Source: Ophiosphaerella korrae (Eukaryota > Ascomycota > Dothideomycetes > Pleosporales > Phaeosphaeriaceae). Taken from it: a DNA stretch of 35,432 nucleotides. The notes under the pieces were generated by a model, which had not been told where the DNA came from, made no database searches, and saw nothing but the letters and a program-made list of their open reading frames with translations. This document shows, one piece after another, positions 23,260 through 33,650 of this stretch (positions within the stretch are counted from its first letter, which is position 1; the number at the start of each line of letters is the position of its first letter). The stretch is taken from positions 1 through 35,432 of the forward strand of contig JALNQF010000399.1 of the NCBI GenBank assembly GCA_028456385.1. Direction: 5' to 3'. The position numbers and the translations under genes were made by a program.

Positions 23260-24780
23260 GTATGTAGTAGACATTACGTATTTAATTCCTAATTGTACTA
23301 TTATCGTTCCCTATAGTTTTAATATAAATCTTACATCTCTATCTATAATAATCTTGTCTAGTAGTCTATATTAACTAATTATAGTTCCTAGAACCTAGTA
23401 TATAGTAACTTCTATTCTACTTTTTTCTTTATATAGTCTAAAGTATAAGTATTTTATAAGTTTATCTACTATTATTAGGATTCTATTATACTTAACTCCT
23501 AATATTAGGTCTTTTAACTTAGGTAGTTTTGTAATAAAATCTATTATAATAACTCTCTATAGTTATTCTAGTACTTCTACTAGTTATAGCTTCCTATATA
23601 GTACGTATCTACTATACTTATTCCTCTAGTATTCTATATAATCTTGTAGTACTTCTATTACTAGTTATCTTACTCTTAAGATATAATAATCTCTTAGTAG
23701 TCTATCTAGTATTTTGTTAATTCCTTAATATCTATATACTAGTAGTTTATAGAACTATTATATAAATTCTCTTTATATTTTTCTTAGAATATACGTTCTT
23801 CTATAGGCTTTTGCGAGACTTTCTTAGATCTTAAGCTTTTCTATTTCTTTAGGGGCTTTTCTTATTTCTTTCTAAATCTATTTATCTAGCTCGCTACTCT
23901 TTCTTTTAAGTATTGCGGCTATTTTAGGTATATTTAAGACTAAATGTCCTTCTTTGTTTTTAACTAGAACTATACTAGTAGCGCTTACTTCTTTTTATAA
24001 GTCTAGTCTTCTACTAAGAGTATCTATAAATTAGTTATCTTTCCCTTTTGTATATATAATTTCTATATTAAATATTAATAGGAATTCCTACTATCTTGTA
24101 TATCTTTGTATTAGTTCTTTATTTAGTATAAATCTTATAAGATTCTTATAGTCTATATAGACCTTTATTTAGTATTTTACTCCTTATAGGTATACTCTCT
24201 ATTATTTAAATACTTTATAGATTGCTAGCATCTCTTTGTTATAAATTAGATAGTTAAGCTCTACTAGCTTTATTTTCTTAGAGAAGTATTTAACTAAATA
24301 TTTTTTCTTAGTCTTTAGGTCTTCTTGTATTAGTGCTATTCTATAGACTAAATTAGATGCGTCTATTTTTACTATTACTAGTAGGTCTAGGTTATATATT
24401 CTAATAACTAAGTTTTCTATAAACTTCTTTTTAATCTTCTTAAATACTTTGTTGTATTCCCTTATCTATTTAAATAGTGTATCCTTTTTTATAAGCCTTG
24501 TTATTAGTTCTATATCTTTAGACTATCCTACTATTAACTTTTTGCAAAAGTTAGCTAGGCTATAAAATTATTATACTTCTTTTAGGTTCTTAGGTATTAG
24601 CTATTCGTTAATTGATCTGATATTTTCTAGATTAATCTTAATTTTTCCTAGTTTAATAATAAATCTAAGGAAGTCTATTTCCTTTATATAGAATTTGTAT
24701 TTTCTTATTTTAAAGAATAGTTTACTTTCTACTAGTTTTTCTAGCACTTTATATATATACTACACGTATTCTTCTTCTAT

Positions 24781-24816
24781 TTCTAAGAATATAAGGATAT
24801 TATCTAGGTATACAAA
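24781..24816 (-). pseudogene. Reverse transcriptase active site, YLDD changed to YLDN
   Basis: Minus-strand codons read F-V-Y-L-D-N-I-L-I-F-L-E. The family motif is YLDDILIFS. The second catalytic Asp (GAT) is now Asn (AAT) and Ser (TCA) is now Leu (TTA); both fit RIP. The polymerase would be inactive. Confidence 0.92.
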
Positions 24817-25689
24817 TATAAATATATCTAAGTACTCTCTTAGTACTATATTTATTCTTTCTTAGAAGGCTACTAGTGCGTTTATTAAGCTAAAGGGTAT
24901 AACTAGGTATTTATATAGTTTATATTGTATTCTAAACGCTATTTTCTATTTATCGCCTTTCTTAATTCTAATCTAGTAGTAGGCGTTTTAGATATCTAGT
25001 TTTATAAAGATTCTTGCTTTCTATAGTCTATCCTATATTACGTCTATTTGTAGTAAGGGGTATTAGTTCTTATTTATAATTACGTTAGTTTTTCTAAAGT
25101 CTACGTAAGGTCTTTTATTACTTATTCTTTTTTTATCTATAAATATAAGTCTATATACTACTAAGGACTTAGATTCTTGTATCTATCTTTTCTTTAGTGC
25201 GTTTTCGATAAACGTTTGTTTAATCTTAGATTCTTCTTCTATTTTTCTATAAACTAGGCTCTATCTTATATCCTTATCTTCCTTTAGATCTATTACTAAA
25301 TCCTATAGTTAATATTTTAGAAAGTAATCTTTAGGTTCTATAAGCTATTTTTCCTATTTCTTATATTCTTCTAGGAATTCTCCTTTATATATAACTATGT
25401 TAGCTTTTAATATTTCTTTTTTAGGGTAGCTAATTCTACCTATTCTCTAATTAATTCTTAGGTTAGTTATCTATAACTATAGTATTCCTAGTATTATATC
25501 TTATTTGTTATTAATTGTTGTTATATCTATAACTATATTCTTAATTATTATCCCTTCTAGTTCTAGCGTAGAGGGTGTTGTCTTAAACCTTATAGGTTCC
25601 TAGAATAGTTTTCTTTTAATTATACTTAGTTGTTAAGGGTACTTCTTTATAGTATAGGTTATTCTTTAGCCTTCTACAAACTTCTTTAA

Positions 25690-25716
25690 TATAAAGTTCT
25701 TTATAGCTCTACTATT
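25690..25716 (-). pseudogene. Aspartic protease active site, DSGAT altered
   Basis: Minus-strand codons read N-S-R-A-I-K-N-F-I, the counterpart of D-S-G-A-T-K-N-F-I. D to N (GAT to AAT), G to R (GGA to AGA) and T to I (ACA to ATA) are all RIP-type changes. The catalytic Asp is lost. Confidence 0.85.
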
Positions 25717-26915
25717 AATTATTAATTATACTTTCTTTTTTAATAAGTGCTTATCTTCGTAATATATAGGCCTCTTATACCTTCTAGCCTTTCTTACTTT
25801 AGTATTTTTATAAATTGTCTATCTTCCTAGGGCTATAGCTCTATTTTAAGTTTATATTCTTTATATTTTAGACATTTATTATACTTACATTTATACTATA
25901 GTCTTTCTTAGACGTATTTCTTAGGTAGTTTTAGTCTAGTCCTTATTACTAAGTAACCTTCTTCTAGTATTATTTCCTATCCTTAGATATCTTCTACTAG
26001 AATTACTCTTATATAGTTGTAGCCTTTTTTTCTTATAGGCTATACTTTGTTATTTACTTTAAGGTTTCTATATATTATATAATTCTTTTCTAGGTATAAT
26101 ATCTATAATACTTTAAAATAGGCTAGATATTTTAGGTTTGTTATTTTGTTATCCCCTTCCTAGTAACTATCTATTCTAGGTCTTGTGTTTATTAGGACGT
26201 AGTATACTATTAGTACTTGTAGTGTATAGGCTTTATTAATCTATCGCGTTTTTCTTACAAGGAACTACTATTCTCTTTATATAGGTATTCTTCTTACTAT
26301 AACTATATATTACTTTATCTATTCTTAAAATAGTATAAACTTTATTTCTTTAAGATTACGTTCTTTCTAGTCTTTATACGCTTCCTCTATACTTATAACT
26401 AGTAAGTATTTCTAAACGAATTTCTATTCTTTGTTTTGTTCCTCTATATCTATTATCGTACAGCTATTATAGCTGTATATATCTAGCTAGGCGTATTTTA
26501 TACCTCTTATACTTTTCTATCTTTTACTTTCTTATAGTCTTTTAGAAGAAGCTATAGTAGTCTCTTTATCTAGTACTAGTCCTTCGGCCTAGATTAATAA
26601 GGTCTAGGGCTCTTCTCTTTCTAAGTCTTCTATTAGTAGGTCTATTACATACGCTATTTCTTCTAGCTATACTTTTATCTTTTCCTTTATTACTACTACT
26701 CTATACTTTTATAGGAACTATCTTACTCTCTATTTACTAGAAAGATATATATAGTAGTTATCTTTATAATAAAAGGTATAATAGAGTATTATATATTATA
26801 TTTCTTTACTCCTAGCTACCTTTTCTTAAGGTTTAGCCTATACTTGTAGTATTTCTTTCTTTTTCTCTATTATCTTTAACTAAGTTTCCTTATCTTTTTT
26901 ATAGTCCTTACTTTT

Positions 26916-27026
26916 ATAGTCTTTTACGTAGTATCCTAGTTTCCTATATTTATAATATACTATATTCTTTTTCTTCTTTAATTAGTAGTCTTTCGCGTAG
27001 TAGCCTTTTTTACTATAGTTAAAACA
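26916..27026 (-). pseudogene. Two gag zinc knuckles with Cys and His changed to Tyr
   Basis: The first knuckle (26985-27026) reads CFNYSKKGYYAKDY and the second (26916-26957) reads YYKYRKLGYYVKDY. Both fit CX2CX4HX4C when TAT/TAC codons are taken back to TGT/TGC or CAC. Only the first Cys of knuckle 1 is still Cys. Knuckles bind genomic RNA in Gag. Confidence 0.88.
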
Positions 27027-27990
27027 CGTAAAGTCTTTATTCTTCTTTCTCTTTCTATCTTTATTTACGTTAAGGATTATAGGGTCTCTAGTATCCTAGT
27101 TTCTAGTTTAGCTACTATACTTGTTCTTTTTCTATTCTCAAAGGTCGTTGTTAATTTAGATTACCTATTGTTTTAGAGCTTCTAGTATCCTAGGTTTCTC
27201 TATATATATTATTTCGTATCGAATTTTTACATTTAGCCCTTATTTAAATTGTAACATAAGGGCTAATTTATTCTATTCTATGTTTTAGCTTAGTTATTTA
27301 AATTATAATATATATTCTAGAACACTCTTGTTTTATATAAGCCTTTTAAGTTTCTCTTTAGCTTATTAAGTAATATCTATATCTCTAAATACTACTCTTA
27401 TTCGTTTAGTAAAGTATTTATAGCTTCTAAAAATAGCTCTAGTTTTATCCTTTTAGGTTATTAGAGAATACGTTGTATAATCTATCTAGTAAGGCTCGTA
27501 CTATCTTATTACGTCTTCTTCAAGGTGTAGTCTAATATATATTACCTTCTTTTCTTCTATATCAAAGTATAGTACTTGTACATCTATCTAGAGTTATACT
27601 AACACTATAAAGGGTCTTAATTTTTCCCTTATTCTATTAAACTTTTTAAGAACAGGTATCTTAGGTAGTTTCTTTGTTACACTTATTTCTAGTCATTAGG
27701 TAATTAGCTCTATCTAGTTCTAGCCTTCGATAATAGCTTTAATTTATACTTTATTCTATTTTAAGTAGTCTTGTAGTTCCCTATTCTACGTTTCTAGTGC
27801 TTTAATTACTATCTTTATATCTTCTTTATTATTAATTAGTTTGTTTATATAGTCCTTAATTGTTTCCTATATAGTACTATCTAACTTATAACTACTCCTA
27901 GGGGCTTTACTTGTTAAACTTTCTACTATCGTGTTAGCTAGACTATACGCTACTTACGCTTCGCTTCTCGCAATAACTAAATTAGTAAGG

Positions 27991-28450
27991 TATTACTAGC
28001 TTACTAGAGTCGACTTCCTAATAGCCTAGATAGGTATTAGTAGATTGTAAGGTAATAACAAAAGCTTGTATAGTAATCTATAATAGGCTATAAATAATAG
28101 AAGATGTTTTGCAACTGTCTTTGTATTGTCGCTTGTAGTTAATAATTAAATTGCTAATACTATCTTAATAATGTATATCTCTACTAACTATATAGTAATA
28201 ATATCTTAGCAGCTTTGTTACTCCGTATTTACTAAGATCGCAAATTTACAAATTTGTTATATAATAGCTTTATAACTTTATATTTACTAAGATTGCGAAT
28301 TTACAAATTCGTTACGTATCTATATTATAGTTAGCTTCCTAGTTAAACTTATTGTCTTATAAGTCGTTACCCTACTTATCTTATACTTTGTTAGTAGCTA
28401 AGCGTAGACTAATTAGTTCTATCTCGGTTTCCCTTATTACTACTATAACA
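27991..28450 (-). repeat. 5' LTR of the chromovirus
   Basis: A 460-bp LTR matching 21395-21853. On the minus strand it starts tgttatag, keeping the canonical TG that the other LTR has lost. The differences between the two LTRs are transitions in both directions, so both copies were hit independently. Confidence 0.92.
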
Positions 28451-28455
28451 CTAGG
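28451..28455. repeat. Target site duplication CTAGG, right copy
   Basis: Identical to 21390-21394. Removing the element with one copy of the 5 bp joins the flanking plus-strand frame. Confidence 0.85.
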
Positions 28456-28640
28456 TCTAAGATAATAGGCCTAAATAAATAGAATAGAACTTCTAACTAA
28501 TACCCGCTAATTACATAAAATAGCTAATACTTACTAAGCTATATTTAGTAACTAGATTATATAGCACTTAACCCTATATAAAAGAGTAATAGACTTGTTA
28601 ATACTCTACTACTATATATGTAGTATACTTTAACTCTAGT
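28456..28640 (+). pseudogene. Decayed ORF, 3' part beyond the chromovirus
   Basis: When joined to the sequence before 21395 through a single CTAGG, the codon phase continues (cac cta ggt cta aga), and the frame reads on for about 57 codons, with segments such as INRIELLTNTR and LTLYKRVIDLLILYYY, to a TAA near 28635. It is the probable C-terminus of the gene at 18830-21394. Confidence 0.4.
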
Positions 28641-30013
28641 TATACTAAATATAGTAAATCTATAGTATATTCCTCTTTAAATACTATTTATTTATAGCTA
28701 TAAGCGTAAGCCCTTATAATATATACGTATAGTATTACGATTACTATTTAATGTAGCTACGCAAAATAACTATAATATAAGAAAGAGATACGCCTAAGGC
28801 GTAGGTATAAATAATCTCTAGAGTTAGGACTACCTTGTTAATCTCTAACGCGTAATAAGAGTCTAGATATACTTAATTCTATAAAAAGAAGGCTATATCT
28901 AGTATACTATAGTTTACGTATACTACTTAAGGTCTATATAACTACTTAGGTAAGATAGAGTAATTTCTATAAAGCTATACCTTAGACTTATAGTAGATAG
29001 GTAGATATTACTATAAAAGAGTAAGTATAAAGGATTTTTAATACTAAAATTAAAAGAGAAGAGAAAAATATATTAAAACTTGTAGATTAGGCTTAGGAGC
29101 GCAATAGTAGGTAGATAGCTAGGGTTATAATAAATATTAGTAACTATTATAATAGCAAATACAGTTTCTAGCAAAATTAGCTTTATCCTAAACGCAACTG
29201 CAACACAATTCTACTAGCTAGCTAACTAGACCTAACTATTCTAATTACTAGGCTAGTATCCCTAAGCTAGAGAGTGCCTACTTATAGTATACCTCTATTA
29301 AACTGTATTAATATATACGTCTTCTAATAATAACTGTAAAATGTATAATATAATAGCTAATATCTAGTAAGTTTAAGTATTTTCTTAACGTGTTACTAAG
29401 AAAATCTATTGTATAGATTCTATCGCCTATACTATTAATAATTACAAGTCTTAAAAAAGCGCGTAAAAGCTTATATTCTAGATTCCTCTTAGAGTAAGTA
29501 TACTAGTAGTCTAGCGTAGGTAGTGTCGATAGGCTCTTAATTATAATATGTATAGTAACTTAACTACGCTAGCTTCCTAACTAATAGTACTAAATATCCT
29601 AGAGGCAAATAAGAGAGATAGAAGTTACTAAAGTAATAATAACTATATATCTCTACTACTTTGTTTTTACGTAACTAAAGGCTATAGATATAAATAAGAT
29701 CGACGTAGCCTATATAAAGATAACTATTCTAGTATAGTTAATGTACTACTATAGATATACTATATAGTAATTAGAGAAAATATAGAATAGTGTTAAGTAG
29801 AGAAAGCGTAGAGTAGCTACTATAAGATAGAGGGGTATTACTAGTATACCTTGTAAAAATAGATTGTACGTAGTAAATTAGACTACACTAATAGTAAATA
29901 AGATTGTAGTAAGGAGATATAAGTAGACGTTTATAGCCTTAGTACTAAGACTTGCGTAAGGTTTAATATAAGAAGAGTATATTAAAAGTTATTAGGTACT
30001 ATTTTAGTAGTAT
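28640..30013. other. RIP-decayed stretch, one partial repeat end, no gene assigned
   Basis: I could not follow a convincing frame here. At 29169-29188 the sequence tagcaaaattagctttatcc repeats the outer end of the inverted repeats at 7900 and 30206, as a lone copy without the rest of the unit. Confidence 0.35.
29169..29188 (+). repeat. Solo copy of the inverted-repeat outer end
   Basis: Twenty bases, tagcaaaattagctttatcc, match the terminal sequence of the 7900 and 30206 repeats with C/T and A/G differences. The sequence after it (aaacgcaactg) does not match, so this may be a fragment or the end of a diverged related element. Confidence 0.5.
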
Positions 30014-30206
30014 ATTATAAACACTATTATAGATAGAATTTTTAGTAGTGTATAAATATAATAAATATCTACTATTCTAGAATTTGTTCTTATAGAGTTA
30101 TAGAAAGTTTTTAACACTAGTTAGTAGTAAAATTAGCTTTATCTTCTATAGGTAGATTAGCTACAATTAAAATTTATATCTATAGGGTAAAGCTAATTTT
30201 ACTAAC
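30014..30206 (-). repeat. Inverted repeat, right copy (possible TIR)
   Basis: The reverse complement of 7900-8094 over about 193 bp, including the hairpin (about 30121-30206). The outer end is ctaac at 30202-30206, mirror of gttag at 7900. The 8 bp aagtataa that follow at 30207 also occur at 7890-7897 next to the left copy, but offset by 2 bp, so a target duplication is not proven. Confidence 0.7.
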
Positions 30207-30540
30207 AAGTATAAGTTAGGTCTAAAGAAGAGGTATTTACTTATTATAATAATAAAAGGTATCTAATCTCTTAATTAAGTAACGTAAATTAACCTTTTTT
30301 CTCCTAAATTTAGAAAGATTAACTACGTTATAGTATAGCCTTTATATAAATCCTTAATATAGAGTAACTATTACTAGTACTTATTAGGGTATATCTAGTT
30401 CTATAGAATTAAACTATACTATTATTGTTATCTTATAACATAATATATATTCTCTTGTTCTTTTATCCTTATTAAAGTACTAAGTAATAGTATAAGTTAT
30501 AAGGAAAATAAATAATATATATTTAAAAGACAACCTTATT
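30207..30540. other. RIP-decayed spacer, nothing recognised
   Basis: AT-rich sequence between the right inverted repeat and the plus-strand ORF starting near 30540. No motif seen. Confidence 0.35.
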
Positions 30541-30850
30541 AACCTAATTACTAATAAATAGTTCTAGGCTTAGATATCTAGCTACAATTTCTAAATCTTC
30601 TTGTATAAAAGCCTTCCTATCTACTAGAAATATTAGTACAATCTTTTACTAGTTCTAAAACAAGTATTTAACTATATTAAACCCTAGAACGTCTTTGTAA
30701 TTATACCTAATCTCTTTTTATACTCCTCTCTCTATAAGGCTAAAGCCTTATTATAACTTAGTAATATTTAAACTACTATTAAAGAGTTTAAAATATAAGT
30801 TAAATATATAGCGTAAGAGGGGCGATTATATAATAAAAAAGAAGAAAAAG

Positions 30851-30882
<32 letters not shown>

Positions 30883-32040
30883 GATACTTAGAAATATACT
30901 TTTAAGTAGAGTAATAAAGGTTATTATCTTAAACTAAGCTTTAATACTACGTAATATTATTATAAAGAAGTAATTAAGAGGATAACAAGAATAATTAAAA
31001 AGGCTTATAATAAGTCTCTATCCTTTAGAGGAGCTTTTAGCAAAGCGCTTTAAGATATAATTTATAAGAGGGCTTAGGGCTTACTTCTACTTTATATAGA
31101 GTTAGTTCCTTTTAACTTTACTATTTATAATTATAATACTCTTATAAGGACCTCTTATAATATTAGAAAAGCTATCTAAATATTTAATATTACCTTATAA
31201 GTAATCTTAGACGCTTAACAATTATATAAGACTAAACGCGATAAAGTTAGGATTATTATTACTTAAAGAAGTCTATTACATATTTATAGGAATAGACTAA
31301 TAGATACAAAATAACTAGTTTAAGAGGATTTAGTTAAATATATTAATTGCTAAGAAAACAAGAAATTAGTTTTCTACAGTATAAATATCTTAAGTCTTCT
31401 TAGTACTAGTTATAGTAAAGTATAGAATAAGCTAAAAAGCTATAGTAGGGCTATTTACAAGTTTTGCTAGTATATAGAGCTTCCTTTAGATATTATATCT
31501 TAGGCTACTATAGCAAGCTTTATACGTAAATTACTTCTTTATAGTATATATAGCAAATAGAAGCTCTTGTTCTTAAGTAGCTTAGGTATAATACGTCGTA
31601 AGAATACTATAGTAATAAACAAGTCTTTAAGACAAAAATATATAGTATATATAAATTATTATTTTAATAAAAACTTAGTATAGCTACTAATTAGGCTCTA
31701 GCTATACGTTACTAGAAGTAGCGTAAAAGCCCTCTAGGATTAGCGTATACTTCTACTTAGGTTAAGCTCTCTCTATCCTTAATATTGTTATAGTAAACCT
31801 ATATAGGTTCCTATTAAACCTATACTTTTCTTTTTCTCTTGTATATAATATTACTCTTATAACTATTATACGTGCGTTTTAGATAATCGTAATACGCCTA
31901 GGAGATAGGAATTGTTTTCTAGTATGCTAGATACGCTAGTCGTTTAATACCTTGCTTTCTAGGTATTAGTAGATATGTAGCCGCAATATAACTAAGTAGA
32001 CCTAGTTAATATTTTCTTACTTCTATAGTAGGTTCTATAA
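30540..32040 (+). pseudogene. Decayed ORF with a Lys/Glu run, function unrecognised
   Basis: A plus-strand frame (in phase with 30841) reads through an acidic run encoded by (AAG)n at 30834-30881, then an apparently structured region: KEVIKRITRIIKKAYNKSLS near 30965, SFRGAFSKAL near 31030, QRSLLHIYRNRLIDTK near 31270 and LLFLSSLGIIRRKNTIVINK near 31570. The stops are TAA/TAG with hardly any TGA. An acidic, low-complexity N-terminal part followed by a helical-looking body is all that can be said; no known catalytic motif is visible. The gene is convergent with the minus-strand pseudogene ending near 32290. The start is uncertain, and so is the end, where stops become denser after 31900. Confidence 0.45.
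30834..30881 (+). repeat. (AAG)n microsatellite, about 48 bp
   Basis: Runs of aag/gaa with one interruption (gaagaaaaagaag). In the plus-strand frame it encodes KKEEKEEEEEEEEE. It contains no CpA or TpG, so RIP cannot erode it, which may be why it stands out. Confidence 0.9.
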
Positions 32041-32289
32041 TAAGCTTCTAGAGTTCTTTTTATATTAACTTTAGCTCTATAGTAGGTACTTAAGCTATAA
32101 GTAAGAGATTCTACTCTCTTATAAGTACTAACTATCCTATATAACCTTCTTAATAAAGAGAATAGTATTACTTAATATTATACTACGTACTCTCTTATAT
32201 TACTAGAAGATACTATAAGTTAATTTCTATTACCCTTAGAGAAACCTATTCCCTAGGTGCTATTATATATATAGTATTTATAGGCGGCT

Positions 32290-33650
32290 AAGTTATAGTA
32301 GTACTATTTACAAGTTAGGAGCGTAGTTTAGAGGAAGTAAATAAAATATATAAGGAAATAGTATAATATAAATAAACTTACAAAGTAGTTTATCTTTATT
32401 CTATTAAGCGAAGAACCTAAGTAGGTTAAGTTTATACTTGTTTAGGTCGCAATCTCTAAAGTCTAGAGCTTCTATTAGATTCTTTAAAATAATATTAAGG
32501 AGTACTAGTAGTATATACTTTATAAGTGTTAGTCTACACTATAAAATCTTACTAAACTAGATTACTTCTAGTAGTGTTATTTCCTTAATACTATTTAGAT
32601 CTTAGTTACAGAAAATGTATATATAGTTAGGTAATATTTACTCTTTAATTTTAATAGGCTTGTTTAACTAGTTTTAATCTTTTACTTCTAGCTTAATTCT
32701 AAGTTTATCTATAGATAATAATAGTAACGCAGATTCTAATCTAAGGAAAAAGATAAGTAAACTTGTATTAAGGCTCGTAGTACTTTATAGTATATAATTT
32801 AGCACCTTTCCTTCTTTTAGGTATCTTGTAATATTTTACTTAGCCTTCTCTTCGTTTCCCTTATATTCTTTTTTTACCTTGTATATAATATCTTCCTTTA
32901 CTACGTCTAAAGCTCTCTTGTTCTTTTATATAAGACTAAGATCTCTATATATAGTATTTATTATATTAGTATCTAGGGTCGCTAGTAATTCTTTACATAG
33001 TCTTTATTTATAGCTTATAGTTTACTTACAAATAGAAACTCTATACTACTATTAATAGCTATTTTACTTACTATTCTAAAGCTTATTAACTATAAGTTAA
33101 TACGTCTAGTAGTAGTAATACTTAGTATAGCAGCTTTAAGTAATAGATAAATAGGTTTAGCTCTCTTGCTTATCTAGGAAGAGGTGTATATAGAAGAGCT
33201 TATTAATATAAGGTTTTTTATTACGCTTAGGTATCTATTTCTCTAGTAGTTTAGCTATAACTACCTTAAGTAAGTCTAGGATATAGGTTAAACTAATCTT
33301 ATTTACGTACTAGATAATTCTTAGCTATTATCTTTGTTTTAAACTAGTAAGCTTTACGTCTAATACTTAGTGTAATACGTTTATATTAAAAGCTCCTATG
33401 TTAGAAAAAGAGCTCCCTATAGCTTAACTATTAGGCCCTAATAGCTTTACTATACCTCTTATATTAGCCTTTTATAGTAATACTATACTAGAGATTCTCT
33501 ACTACTTTAGGATATTTTCTTATTAATAAGGCGCGATAAGCTCTTTTAAAAAGCGCAGCCGTAATTTATAAAAAAGGGAATCCTTAATAAGCTCTTTTAA
33601 AAAGCGTAGCTATAATTTTAGAGAAGAGATATCCTTAATAGAAGAGAAGT
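32290..33650 (-). pseudogene. Decayed minus-strand gene, C-terminal part, function unrecognised
   Basis: A minus-strand frame is readable from the tandem repeat at about 33.6 kb down to a TAA near 32290, around 450 codons. Readable segments include NKRALDVVKEDIIYKVKKEY near 32900, RLESALLLLSIDKLRIKLEV near 32710 and NLIEALDFRDCDLNKYKLNL near 32450. The composition (Lys, Glu, Asp, Leu) looks like a soluble helical protein. The frame differs from the one upstream of about 33.7 kb, so either an intron or an indel separates the two parts. No family was recognised. The direction is well supported, since the opposite strand gives no comparable protein-like reading. Confidence 0.5.
33537..33638 (-). 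repeat. 51-bp tandem duplication, two copies
   Basis: Copies at 33537-33587 and 33588-33638 share taagctcttttaaaaagcg and end with ccttaa or similar. The period of 51 bp is 17 codons. On the minus strand it encodes a doubled LRFLKELIKDS-like segment in the downstream frame. Confidence 0.85.

Larger units (their letters stand above)
22490..27960 (-). pseudogene. Decayed gag-pol of the chromovirus
   Basis: Minus-strand coding region with domains in Ty3/gypsy order. Gag has two CX2CX4HX4C knuckles (26985-27026 and 26916-26957). The protease motif DSGAT is at 25702-25716, the reverse transcriptase catalytic motif at 24781-24816, the integrase C-terminal motif (QTDGQLER-like) at 23221-23259, and the chromodomain at about 22510-22665. 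RNase H should lie near 24.0-24.2 kb but I did not pick out its catalytic residues. Many CAA, CAG and TGG codons have become stops and several catalytic residues are changed, so no functional product is expected. Whether gag and pol were one or two frames was not determined, and the ends are approximate. Confidence 0.85.
21395..28450 (-). mobile_element. Ty3/gypsy chromovirus, full length, RIP-inactivated
   Basis: A 7,056-bp LTR retrotransposon on the minus strand, defined by paired LTRs (21395-21853 and 27991-28450), identical CTAGG flanks and a polypurine tract inside the 3' LTR. Minus-strand domain order from high to low coordinate is gag zinc knuckles, protease, reverse transcriptase, integrase and chromodomain, which is the Ty3/gypsy order; the C-terminal chromodomain places it among chromoviruses. 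Coding is destroyed by many TAA/TAG codons and missense changes at catalytic residues, all of a kind RIP makes. The LTRs differ by 26 transitions, no transversions and a single 1-bp indel over about 459 bp by my count. It sits inside a decayed plus-strand ORF. No primer-binding site could be matched to a tRNA. Confidence 0.95.

Noticed and set aside
27960..27990. Primer-binding site after the 5' LTR
   Set aside because: The minus-strand sequence after the LTR (ccttactaatttagttattg) does not obviously match a tRNA 3' end, and RIP prevents a confident match.
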